From: Apostichopus leukothele
Lineage: Eukaryota > Echinodermata > Holothuroidea > Aspidochirotida > Stichopodidae
Assembly: GCA_010014835.2 (NCBI GenBank)
Contig: JAAAKB020000013.1
Location: forward strand, 806,369-841,930
Direction: 5' to 3'
DNA: 35,562 nucleotides
This document shows, piece by piece, positions 11,001 to 17,012 of the stretch; position 1 is the stretch's first letter, and the number at the start of each line of letters is the position of its first letter. The notes below the pieces were generated by a model. It was not told where the DNA came from, did not search any database, and was given only the letters and a program-made list of their open reading frames with translations. The position numbers and the translations under genes were made by a program.

Positions 11001-13314
11001 GAGCAAGAAAGGCGGGACTCCTGTTACATCAGTATTGGGCAAACCTCAGACGTCATTGTTGAACCTTGGCAACATCCAACAACAGGGCACTAGTATTATC
11101 AAAACCATTCCAGTCAACCAGAGCATGTTGAAACCAAGCATAGCCCCATCCGCGGGCGGCGCCAAACAGCCCACCATCGTCACGGTGACATCAAAGGTGC
11201 TGACCAATACCACCTCTGGTAAAGTCATCTCGACAGGACTCCCCAACCAACAGAAAATTGTCATCACGTCACAAGGAGGGGCGCAGCAAGCATTGCTCAA
11301 GGCCGCCGGTGGCGGTAACTCCCCCATCACGATCATTCGAGCTGTCACTCCGCAGGGTCAAGGAGCGGGTCATTCGGGAACCAAGACCATCCAAATCATA
11401 ACCAATTCAGCTGGTCTGAAGAGTGGCTTGAACCAACCAGGTGCCGCTGCTGCTATCTTGAAGGTACATACAAATTATACATGACCATTCAAGCTCTGTG
11501 TGCTTAAAGTACGGACGTTTTTTAGACGACCTGTGTGCTGACCCATCGGTCAGTTTTTACCGTCTTCCTGCTGATTGGTTCATTGTACTGGCTGATTACA
11601 TTCAATTAAAAGAGGTCTTTACAAAGATTTTTTCTCAGACTTTTTCAATATTTCCATTACTCTTTATTTTATTTCTATATTTTTGGCACTTATGAATCAT
11701 ACCTTTGTGTTCTGGCATACCAGAGTGTGCGGTCTCACCTTCAAATCCTTCAGCGAACACCCCTTGATCAGTGCCTATGAAAATGTGTCATTATGTAGTC
11801 TTGAGAAAGGGTTTCAAATGTTACTTATTGTCATTTTCCACGATGATGCTGAAGTAGAAGATTCTGCTGTTTGTTTAGTTATTTTAAGGACACATAAAAG
11901 TAAATTGTTGATCTCTGCATTCTTCTGTAGTGGTAATAGACCAAGTTTCACAGTCATCATGCTGTTGGCTGTAAAGTTCCCCTTTTACATAGATTGTCAC
12001 ATTTTTTAATCGTTAATGTTAAAGTTGCAGCTTGCGTATGAGCATCTGTGTTGTACAAGTGTTTAATAGCAGCCTGTCATTTCCGTCTTTTGCAGAGTAT
12101 ATCATCTCAAGGTGTCGGGAATGCCCCCATCAAGATAACAACCACGACCGGTGTTTCCGGAGTCACCACGAAACTAGTCACCATTCCAGTCTCTGCCCTT
12201 GCCGGCGGTGTCAGTAACCTGTCCAATCTCATTTCTAACTCAAACTTGGCCACTACTTCTGCTCAAATCGCAGCTAACACAAAGGCCGTCTCCAAGGTAT
12301 CCCCAGGTCTCTTCGCAGGTGTCATGACGACCAAAAGTCCAGCACCAGCAACTCTGATATCGACCACTAAAACGACACCAGCACCGGGGCTTCTGTTGGC
12401 TGGGGTAGCAGCTAATCAGGTAACCCCAGATAAATTCATTCTCTATTGAATTAAGTTTTGTAGAACAAGTAATTTTACCCAGTGGAATACTTTCGGTTGT
12501 TTGTGAAATGACAGAAAATCAAGCCTTACAAGAGACAGAAATTTTGGTAACAGTACTTCTGGCCAAATGGAAAGGTAATCTATGTTATGGGTGTGTGTGA
12601 CACCATGGCTTGTGAACACAATAACTCAAAATTTACATGGTGATTGAATGTTGTACGTGTAAAGTGAGTAACAGATTTCTGTCATATTTTGTGAATTTGA
12701 AATGTCTATTGATGTAATGTAACGTAAACTTAATCTTTAATGAAAAATTTTTATGAGATGATGTTAAATAGTTGTATCTCAAGCTAAGTTCCTCTTTCAC
12801 AGTCATTGATGTGAAGACAATTAACACTGATAAATCATTTGTTTTGGTGCAATTTTACAAGTTTGCTTATGAGTTTGATGTTTTGTTTCCTCCAAAGGCA
12901 ACGGGCGCTGCACCAATGCTAACCGGAGCCGCAATTGTGAAACCTACCACGGCGACCTCAACAATAGTGGCCGCCACATTGGCGAAGACAGCAGTCGCAA
13001 CCCCTGGGGTAGTCTCAACAACCTTACCAGCCATAAAACCAGTTGTCTACCCATCAAAGCCAGTAACTACTGTTACCGCACCCAGCACCACCTCAGAGAA
13101 GACTAGCCCTACAGCAGGTACAGCAAGCACTACCCCAGCAGCTAGTGGTACCCCCGCAGGTAATAGCACTGCTCCTACAGGTACTAGCACTACGGCAACA
13201 ACTGACAGTACCCCAGCAACTACTACTAACCCAGTGACTACTAACACTGCAAGTGCAACTGAGGCAAACCCCCACCACCCCAGATGCAAAGCTAGAGACC
13301 AAATAAAATACTAA
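1879..13314 (+). CDS. HCFC1: Host cell factor 1 (HCF-1), amino-terminal 13 exons, incomplete at the 3' end
   Basis: HCF-1 is a nuclear scaffold that links sequence-specific factors (E2F, THAP11, ZNF143, YY1) to chromatin modifiers (MLL/SET1, BAP1, OGT). Thirteen coding exons join in phase: 1879-2038, 4496-4805, 5110-5318, 6527-6611, 6922-7028, 7645-7790, 8597-8714, 9039-9164, 9306-9352, 9858-10190, 10858-11463, 12096-12419 and 12898 onward. Residues 1-350 form six kelch repeats ([57 protein letters not shown]), closely matching human HCF-1. Residues about 357-393 are the SAS1N segment. After that comes a long Thr/Val/Ala/Lys-rich region with the conserved [17 protein letters not shown] motif. 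The proline equivalent to human P134 is kept, in PVPCPRLGH. The carboxy half (proteolytic region, SAS1C fibronectin repeats, NLS) is absent, probably lost in the gap at 13620. The start is the ATG at 1879, which has a good Kozak context and no upstream in-frame ATG in the exon. The gene identity is certain. The 3' end is not. Confidence 0.95.
2073..2086 (+). promoter_or_regulatory. YY1-like motif in intron 1, copy a
   Basis: The sequence CCAATATGGCGCCC sits in a 5' context (CTTTTCCAA) shared with the second intronic copy at 2257. It resembles YY1 and also contains an E2F-like GGCGCC. It lies about 200 bp inside the transcription unit. Confidence 0.35.
2257..2270 (+). promoter_or_regulatory. 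YY1-like motif in intron 1, copy b
   Basis: The sequence CCAAAATGGCCGCC is close to the YY1 consensus (CAAGATGGCGGC and AAAATGGC variants). It is preceded by the same CTTTT context as the copy at 2073, so the two may be a short local duplication. Confidence 0.4.
2640..2830 (+). repeat. Intronic head-tail repeat, one-monomer copy
   Basis: A GT-rich head with TTTGTAACACCTGCTTGTAA is followed by a single tail monomer (ATGTGGATCCAT, ACAAGAAC, GGGTCA, GTGGTCAAAGTCTGAAAA). The same words in the same order occur in intron 3. In this copy the half-sites are decayed but keep the 10-bp spacing: 2791-2796, 2801-2806 and 2811-2816. Confidence 0.65.
4496..4805 (+). CDS. HCFC1: HCFC1 exon 2: kelch repeats 2 and 3
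   Basis: This exon encodes residues 54-156, from [17 protein letters not shown] to [16 protein letters not shown], nearly colinear with human HCF-1. It contains the PVPCPRLGH segment with the proline equivalent to human P134, the residue altered in the tsBN67 cell-cycle mutant. The acceptor is CATAG and the donor is GTAAGA. Confidence 0.96.
4806..5109 (+). other. HCFC1 intron 2
   Basis: This 304-bp intron has the donor GTAAGA and the acceptor AAACAG. Nothing else is recognised in it. Confidence 0.9.
5110..5318 (+). CDS. HCFC1: HCFC1 exon 3: kelch repeat 4
   Basis: This exon encodes residues 157-226: [14 protein letters not shown], then [18 protein letters not shown], then [20 protein letters not shown]. 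The loop [11 protein letters not shown] is identical to human HCF-1. It ends in phase 1 before GTAAGT. Confidence 0.96.
5439..6430 (+). repeat. AGGTCA-rich tandem repeat, about seven to eight monomers
   Basis: The head, a GT-rich run with GTTTGTGACGCTTGCTTGTAA (5439-5486), is followed by degenerate monomers of about 105-145 bp. The monomers are marked by ATGTGGAT-type landmarks near 5528, 5650, 5756, 5964, 6106, 6248 and 6364. Most monomers end in AGGTCA-like half-sites separated by 4 nt, followed by words like TCAAAGTCTGAAA. The family also occurs in introns 1 and 12. The transposon class is not identified and no coding sequence is present. Confidence 0.7.
6166..6191 (+). promoter_or_regulatory. 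Perfect tandem DR4 nuclear-receptor half-site ladder
   Basis: Three exact AGGTCA hexamers lie at 6166-6171, 6176-6181 and 6186-6191, with 4-nt spacers TTTG and CCAG. Each neighbouring pair is a DR4, the arrangement used by thyroid-receptor- and LXR-type RXR heterodimers. It sits inside the intron 3 repeat. Receptor binding is an inference. Confidence 0.4.
6527..6611 (+). CDS. HCFC1: HCFC1 exon 4: kelch blade linker
   Basis: This exon encodes residues 227-254, [12 protein letters not shown] and [16 protein letters not shown], matching the human segment before VFGGWVPL. The acceptor is GGTTAG and the donor GTGAGT at 6612. Confidence 0.93.
6612..6921 (+). other. HCFC1 intron 4
   Basis: This 310-bp intron has the donor GTGAGT and the acceptor TTGCACAG. 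No other feature is recognised. Confidence 0.9.
6922..7028 (+). CDS. HCFC1: HCFC1 exon 5: kelch repeat 5
   Basis: This exon encodes residues 255-290, [34 protein letters not shown] and L, almost identical to human HCF-1. The donor is GTGAGT. Confidence 0.96.
7029..7644 (+). other. HCFC1 intron 5
   Basis: This 616-bp AT-rich intron has the donor GTGAGT and the acceptor ATCTCTCAG. Short open frames within it have no recognisable similarity. Confidence 0.88.
7645..7790 (+). CDS. HCFC1: HCFC1 exon 6: kelch repeat 6
   Basis: This exon encodes residues 291-339, from [20 protein letters not shown] and [16 protein letters not shown] to [13 protein letters not shown], which closes the six-bladed propeller. 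It ends in phase 0 before GTCAGTC. The frame stays open for 45 codons into the intron, but the next exon resumes exactly at VCCKDLW. Confidence 0.95.
7791..8596 (+). other. HCFC1 intron 6
   Basis: This 806-bp AT-rich intron has the donor GTCAGT and the acceptor TCTTCACAG. No repeat or gene is recognised. Confidence 0.88.
8597..8714 (+). CDS. HCFC1: HCFC1 exon 7: end of propeller and start of SAS1N
   Basis: This exon encodes residues 340-378: [14 protein letters not shown], then [20 protein letters not shown]. The second part is the SAS1N strand pair, which in human HCF-1 packs against the carboxy-terminal fibronectin module. The partner module is not in this window. Confidence 0.95.
8715..9038 (+). 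other. HCFC1 intron 7
   Basis: This 324-bp intron has the donor GTAAGA and the acceptor TTTGTAG. It contains an 18-bp minisatellite at 8791-8916 and little else. Confidence 0.9.
8791..8916. repeat. 18-bp minisatellite, seven copies
   Basis: The unit ATGCCCTATGTAGTGTAA is repeated head to tail with few substitutions: copy 2 has GCCTTATG, copies 5-6 end GTTA, and copy 7 is decayed. The low divergence suggests a recent expansion likely to vary in copy number between individuals. Confidence 0.93.
9039..9164 (+). CDS. HCFC1: HCFC1 exon 8: end of SAS1N and start of basic region
   Basis: This exon encodes residues 379-420. [14 protein letters not shown] matches the human [13 protein letters not shown]. 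It is followed by a Ser/Pro/Gly linker ([18 protein letters not shown]). The donor is GTTAGT, which is slightly off consensus. Confidence 0.93.
9306..9352 (+). CDS. HCFC1: HCFC1 exon 9: small linker exon
   Basis: This 47-bp exon adds [15 protein letters not shown] after a split Gly codon and restores phase 0. Both neighbours are in the matching phase. It has no distinctive homology, so the call rests on phase, the acceptor TATTCCAG and the donor GTAAGT. Confidence 0.75.
9353..9857 (+). other. HCFC1 intron 9
   Basis: This 505-bp intron has the donor GTAAGT and the acceptor TTTCCTCCAG. No feature is recognised beyond homopolymer A at its start. Confidence 0.85.
9858..10190 (+). CDS. HCFC1: HCFC1 exon 10: conserved Ala-rich motif of the basic region
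   Basis: This exon encodes residues 437-547. It opens with [18 protein letters not shown], the counterpart of human [17 protein letters not shown], and continues with Val/Thr/Pro/Lys-rich sequence that is probably unstructured. The donor is GTAAGC. Confidence 0.92.
10191..10857 (+). other. HCFC1 intron 10
   Basis: This 667-bp AT-rich intron has the donor GTAAGC and the acceptor TTCTTTACAG. Nothing else is recognised. Confidence 0.87.
10858..11463 (+). CDS. HCFC1: HCFC1 exon 11: Thr/Val/Lys-rich basic region
   Basis: This exon encodes residues 548-749. Recognisable segments include [61 protein letters not shown] and [12 protein letters not shown]. These resemble the human TIVKTM, TIIKTIPM, SPITIITTK and TQVVLKG series. 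It is GC-richer than its introns, and it ends in phase 0 before GTACAT. Confidence 0.94.
11464..12095 (+). other. HCFC1 intron 11
   Basis: This 632-bp intron has the donor GTACAT and the acceptor CTTTTGCAG. Three open frames of 61-108 codons occur on the plus strand, but they lack similarity and run through the acceptor region, so they are chance frames. Confidence 0.85.
12096..12419 (+). CDS. HCFC1: HCFC1 exon 12: low-complexity basic region
   Basis: This exon encodes residues 750-857, from [19 protein letters not shown] to [10 protein letters not shown], rich in Thr, Ser, Ala and Val with few acidic residues. The match is to the character of this HCF region rather than to a domain. The phases at both ends agree with the neighbours. 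Confidence 0.9.
12420..12897 (+). other. HCFC1 intron 12
   Basis: This 478-bp intron has the donor GTAACC and the acceptor TTTCCTCCAAAG. It contains a solitary copy of the head module of the intronic repeat family at 12591-12630. Confidence 0.82.
12591..12630 (+). repeat. Solo head of the intronic repeat family
   Basis: GTGTGTGTGACACCATGGCT is followed by TGTGAACACAATAACTC. This resembles the heads in introns 1 and 3 (GT-rich run, GACRCC, GCTTGTAA) but lacks the AGGTCA tail. Confidence 0.45.
12898..13314 (+). CDS. HCFC1: HCFC1 exon 13: Thr/Pro/Ala-rich exon, true 3' end uncertain
   Basis: The acceptor is CTCCAAAG, in phase 0. If read to the stop at 13312-13314, the exon adds 138 residues (total 995) ending [12 protein letters not shown]. 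The composition is extreme Thr/Ser/Pro/Ala. Three CAG|GTA candidate donors lie after 13117, 13159 and 13180, all in phase 1. The real exon may end at one of them and splice to carboxy-terminal exons missing in the gap. An AATAAA at 13302-13307 overlaps the last codons, so a short isoform ending here is also conceivable. Confidence 0.65.
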   Translation, partial: ATGAAPMLTGAAIVKPTTATSTIVAATLAKTAVATPGVVSTTLPAIKPVVYPSKPVTTVTAPSTTSEKTSPTAGTASTTPAASGTPAGNSTAPTGTSTTATTDSTPATTTNPVTTNTASATEANPHHPRCKARDQIKY

Positions 13315-13619
13315 TTCACACTGGGGGAATTAATCAAGATTTCTGCCGTGACAATGAATTCATCCTGATCTTTGATTTTGACTGCTCAAGATACAACCCA
13401 TTTGACCAATCAAAGTGAAATTAAATTGTTTTACTCTTTACTCTAGCTGATTATCCAGTAGTGTTAACTCTATAAGACACCATTTGCTTATTTCATGTAA
13501 AATAGAGGATTTGAAAAGATAAGTGTAGGATCTCGATCAATGAAATACCACGTCTTTCTATAGGTTCCCCCCCCCCCCACCCACGGAGACGACGCAAGTA
13601 GAGAAGTCAAGCTGTATAA
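13315..13619. other. Non-coding stretch before the assembly gap
   Basis: This is AT-rich sequence without a recognised exon, ending in a poly-C run at 13566-13578 just before the Ns. It is either HCFC1 intron 13 or, if the short form is real, 3' flank. Confidence 0.6.
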
Positions 13620-13719
13620 NNNNNNNNNNNNNNNNNNNNNNNNNNNNNNNNNNNNNNNNNNNNNNNNNNNNNNNNNNNNNNNNNNNNNNNNNNNNNNNNN
13701 NNNNNNNNNNNNNNNNNNN
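13620..13719. other. Assembly gap of exactly 100 N
   Basis: Exactly 100 Ns is the usual placeholder for a gap of unknown size. A poly-C tract precedes it by about 40 bp and a 12-base poly-G tract follows it directly. The missing HCFC1 3' exons and the missing plexin 5' exons would both have to lie here or be absent. Confidence 0.98.
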
Positions 13720-14880
13720 GGGGGGGGGGGGTAGAGGGGTGGAGGGAGATTGAGGAAGACACAGTGGTCAATGATGCAGAGACATTTGTTTTACTTTCTC
13801 TGCCAAAAAGCCTGGCAATTCCTATCCTATGGAATGGCAAAATAAAAAATGGATATATACTTAACGATATGATCTGGCAGGATTGTTCACAACTTAACAA
13901 GGTTTACAGGGAGGTCTGGTAATGACCTTCATTACTTCATCAATTGATTTTTTGTCAATGGATACAGAGTTAAAATAACAACATTATCTCGTCTGCGAGT
14001 GGCTGTGATAAAACTTTAGTCATCATCCTTTTTTCCGCTTTTATTGTTTTAAATGTCACTATGCTGTGTATTCCCATCGGCTTGTAGATCTACCTCTTAA
14101 TTGCATACATTGGTTCATGAATCTGTCAATATCATAGCTAGAGAAAATGTTAAGCTGATTGAGAGTTTGCGAGACCATCATCATTGATGCTCTGAATTAC
14201 TTCTGGTAGAATCACTTCACAGTTTCTGTCGCTAGTCGGCCCTCCCGACCTTGGCAAGTGTTTGTGACATTCTACTCTTTCTATGCTTATTTTAGTCCTA
14301 TTTTTGAGCTGGAGATCTCTTTAACACAAGTTTGATTTAAAGAAAGAATTGATTTAATAAATGATGCATTCATTTTATTTTATGCATGTTTGATAGAAGC
14401 TTGCTTAATGATGAATTAAGCATAGTATTATTGGGAATATATATCTTCCATCACAATAAGGAAGAGGATTCTATACATTTGTAATTTAAGTTTGCAATAT
14501 TGTGGCAAAATTGTGAATCATATATTATAAGTTTTGTTTTGTTAATGGGTTAAATGTGTGGGTGTGAGTCTGTGTGGTAATGTCCTGTAGGATGTGTATG
14601 GCATTGAAGGGCACTGAGACTTTGTATACAAATTGATTGTTGTACAAATTAAAAGTGTTATGGAGTAAATACTAATTAATATTTATTTTTTGGCGTATCG
14701 CCTTTCCTATATATTCAAGTTGCATGGGGAACAGTTTAAGTAATCTGTCCATTAGTAATATTAATTATCTCATCTCCCGACATGTAATGTTGTATCTAGA
14801 GAGATGAGATATTGTATTTCATTCCACCTTAGAAATGTGAGGAAGTGTGTGAGCGAGTGTGTGTGTGTGAGAGCCAAAAA

Positions 14881-15325
14881 GTGTGTCGCAATCTCCTCCT
14901 AGACTGTAAGTCCGATCAACTTCAGACTCGGTGGATCGGTGCCTGACCTTTTGAACTTGTGCCTGTGTGATTGATGATGTCAAAGGTCAATGATCAGAGA
15001 TCAAAGGTCAAGAAACTTAAAATGAGTTTTTAGCCATTTTCTGCATGCCAACATGTTGTTAAAAGGCATTGAACCATATGATATGTAGGGAATGATGAAA
15101 AAACATAAAGATAAGACAGATTTAGGTGTGTAGGGTTGGGATCAAAATTCAATTGAGGTCAAAGGTAAAATTGGTCTAAATTGTGCGCAAAAGTGTGTCA
15201 CGAATTCCTCCTAGACTGTAAGTCCAATCAAGTTCAAACTTGGTTGGTAGGTGCTTGACCGTGTAAACTTGTGTTGATAATGTTGTATGTCAAAGTTCAG
15301 AGCCCAAAGGTCAAGATACCTAACA
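14881..15325 (+). repeat. Two diverged repeat copies, about 312 bp apart
   Basis: Copy 1 begins GTGTGTCGCAATCTCCTCCT at 14881 and copy 2 begins GTGTGTCACGAATTCCTCCT at 15193. Both continue AGACTGTAAGTCC, then TTCA.ACT.GGT, then TGACC and AAAGGTCAAGA. A degenerate AGGTCAAAGGT word lies in the spacer. It is related in style to the intron 3 repeat but is not the same monomer. Confidence 0.75.
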
Positions 15326-15337
15326 TTTGGCTCCCAC

Positions 15338-15351
15338 GGTGAACGTTCACC
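15338..15351. repeat. Perfect 14-bp palindrome
   Basis: GGTGAACGTTCACC equals its own reverse complement. It directly follows the second AGGTCA-type repeat copy. It could be an inverted arrangement of receptor-like half-sites or a repeat boundary. Confidence 0.5.
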
Positions 15352-15792
15352 ACCTGTCAGCCTACCCTTCGGCTTCGAGCAGCTTTTTAAATTGCTTTCA
15401 TAAAGTTTTGTGATGCTATTACATACTAAAATCGCATAACAGTGTTGTATTAGCCATTAACTCCGCCAAATTTCAATAATTGTCCAAAGAATTTAAAAAA
15501 AAATGGAAATTTTCCAACTCTCTCTTTTTGCATTCCAAAATGCTATTATATGAAATGTGTCAAATCACGTGGAATCTAATTCATTATTCCACTCCCTCAA
15601 GTAACTTCAAACAAGTGGACAATCCTATTAAGGGTGTCTAGGTTTGATCCAGAACGAACTTATTCTGAGTGAAGTTGATGACCAAAGATGAAAAGGTGTT
15701 TGAAAGTGTGAGGAATGGGAAAATGTTTTTTTTTGTGTTGCCATTTTATTTATTTCATAGTTCCTTGCATGTTGTTGCTTTGATGTTCACAG

Positions 15793-15922
15793 TTGTACAC
15801 GGTACCTGGATTGTGCAAGGAATGAGGAACCTGGCAGATGGCTGCCCTACGATGAAGAAAATTGTGCTGCTATTACATCTGTGACACCTCCTTCACTGGC
15901 AATAGAGGAGGACGAACAATTT
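15793..15922 (+). CDS. Plexin exon A: end of PSI1
   Basis: The acceptor is GATGTTCACAG. The first base completes a split codon, then 43 codons follow to the donor GTAAGT in phase 0. Three cysteines (CTR, DC, NC) fall where plexin PSI1 and its following helix have them. Confidence 0.82.
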
Positions 15923-17012
15923 GTAAGTCACTCTATTATCACAGTTAGGCTTTGATTGTACAGTTAGGATATACAATCATATATATATATAGAGTATTCC
16001 TGATATAGTACGAAGTAAATTAATGTAGTCATTTTTGTGTAAAATATCTAATTATATATTTTTTATTTTATTCCCCTCCCAAATCCCTCCTATCTGGATG
16101 AACAGATAAACTTAACCGTCGCTCACCTACCCGCACTTGCAGAAGGGCAATCTTACGAATGTCGTTTCAATGAAAACCAAATTCCGGCGACAGTTAATGA
16201 AAGTACACTGAAGTGTAGAAGTCCGACGAGAGATCAGTTACCTGAGGTGGTAGCCGGAGGTCAGTATATTCCCACTGCATATTATTTAACATGTGTAGCA
16301 TGTTCATACATTGAAACTCCTCCCACACAGTCAGTATGTTTCCCACTGCATATTAATTAACATGTGCAGCATGTTCATATATTGTAACTCCCCTCACACA
16401 GTCAGTATGTTTCCCACTGCATATTATTTAATATGTTTAGCATGTTCATACATAGTATCTCCCCCAACACAGTCATTATATTCCCACTCCATATTATTTA
16501 ACATGTTTAGCATGTTCATACATAGTAACTCCCCCACACAGTCAGTATGTTTCCCACTGCATATTATTTAACATATGTAGCATGTTCATACATTGTAACT
16601 CTTCCTACACAGTCAGTATATTCCCACTCCATATTATTTAACATGTATCGCATGTTCATACATTGTAACTCCCCCCACACAGTCAGTATGTTTCCCACTG
16701 CATATTATTTAAAATATGTAGCATGTTCATACATTGTAACGCCTCCCTAACAGTGTGCATATATATATATGTGAATGCCCAAAATCCAACAATAATGTTG
16801 TGATATACCTGTCTTAATGAAACACAAGAAAGAGCAACAAGCTTGATAATTTTTGGACTTTAAAATGAATTAAGTTGTAATTTTCTATTTTACTTTCTTT
16901 ATCTCTCTACAAAAGATTCCGTGACAGTGAAGCTCCATATATACTCTTCAGAAACGGACATGAATTTCCTCACAACTGATTATCGATTTTACTCCTGCGG
17001 TGCAATAAAATC
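15793..17012 (+). CDS. Plexin (B-like) internal fragment, three exons
   Basis: Plexins are single-pass semaphorin receptors with an extracellular sema-PSI-IPT array and a cytoplasmic Rap/R-Ras GAP domain. Exons 15793-15922, 16106-16259 and 16916-17012 join in phase. The first encodes the end of PSI1 (CTRYLDCARNEEPGR, then WLPYDEENCAAITSVTPPS). The second encodes INLTVAHLPALAEGQSYECR through STLKCRSPTRDQLPEVVAG. The third encodes DSVTVKLHIYSSETDMNFLT and TDYRFYSCGAIKS. The order C-TR...C, W...C.AITS..P, LPAL.....C.F, C.SP and F.FY.C follows human plexin-B1 between PSI1 and PSI2. The sema domain before it and PSI2, IPT, membrane and GAP parts after it are absent, so the gene continues beyond both ends. 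Plexin family is well supported. The B subtype is likely but less sure. Confidence 0.82.
15923..16105 (+). other. Plexin intron A
   Basis: This short 183-bp intron has the donor GTAAGT, a TA dinucleotide run near 15980 and the acceptor GATGAACAG. No other feature is seen. Confidence 0.8.
16106..16259 (+). CDS. Plexin exon B: IPT-like linker
   Basis: This exon has 51 codons plus one base, phase 0 in and phase 1 out. INLTVAHLPALAEG aligns with the human plexin-B1 VQLTVSPLPALSE, and LKCRSP with VICNSP. The donor GTCAGTAT is at the same time the first base pairs of the tandem array that follows. Confidence 0.85.
16260..16753 (+). repeat. About 70-bp tandem array starting at a splice donor, seven copies
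   Basis: Units start at 16260, 16330, 16401, 16472, 16541, 16612 and 16682 (lengths 69-72 bp). Each unit opens GTCAGTAT or a variant, then TTCCCACT, ATATTATTTAACAT, GCATGTTCATACAT and a pyrimidine-rich end ACTCCCCCACACAG. The first unit's GTCAGTAT is the actual 5' splice site of exon B. Every unit thus carries a donor-like start, a TTAAC branch-point-like word and an acceptor-like end. The array fills 494 of the 656 intron bases and produces long spurious open frames. Confidence 0.93.
16754..16915 (+). other. Remainder of plexin intron B
   Basis: This is unique sequence with a TA-rich run at 16758-16772, a T-rich tract and the acceptor CTCTCTACAAAAG. Without the array the intron would be about 160 bp, similar in size to intron A. 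Confidence 0.75.
16916..17012 (+). CDS. Plexin exon C: end of linker before PSI2
   Basis: This exon completes a split Asp/Gly-region codon and encodes SVTVKLHIYSSETDMNFLT, TDYRFYSC and GAIKS, ending in phase 2 before GTGAGT. The F-x-FYSC ending is the plexin signature leading into PSI2. The next exon was not found in the window. Confidence 0.83.

Larger units (their letters stand above)
13720..15792. other. Non-coding DNA between the gap and the plexin exons
   Basis: This is AT-rich sequence with a poly-G start, a GT-rich run at about 14846-14872, two AGGTCA-type repeat copies and a 14-bp palindrome. I looked for sema-domain or PSI exons of the plexin and saw none. It is probably plexin intron if the scaffold is correct. 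Confidence 0.6.

Noticed and set aside
13047-13302. Two minus-strand open frames opposite HCFC1 exon 13, one strongly hydrophobic and resembling a membrane protein
   Set aside because: They are the antisense reading of a Thr/Pro/Ala-rich coding exon, which produces Val/Gly/Ala/Ser strings. There is no start context or similarity.
16311-16750. Long plus-strand open frames with repeated MFPTAYYL-type peptides
   Set aside because: They are the translation of the 70-bp tandem array inside a plexin intron. Unit lengths of 69-72 bp break the frame, and the array sits between well-supported exons.
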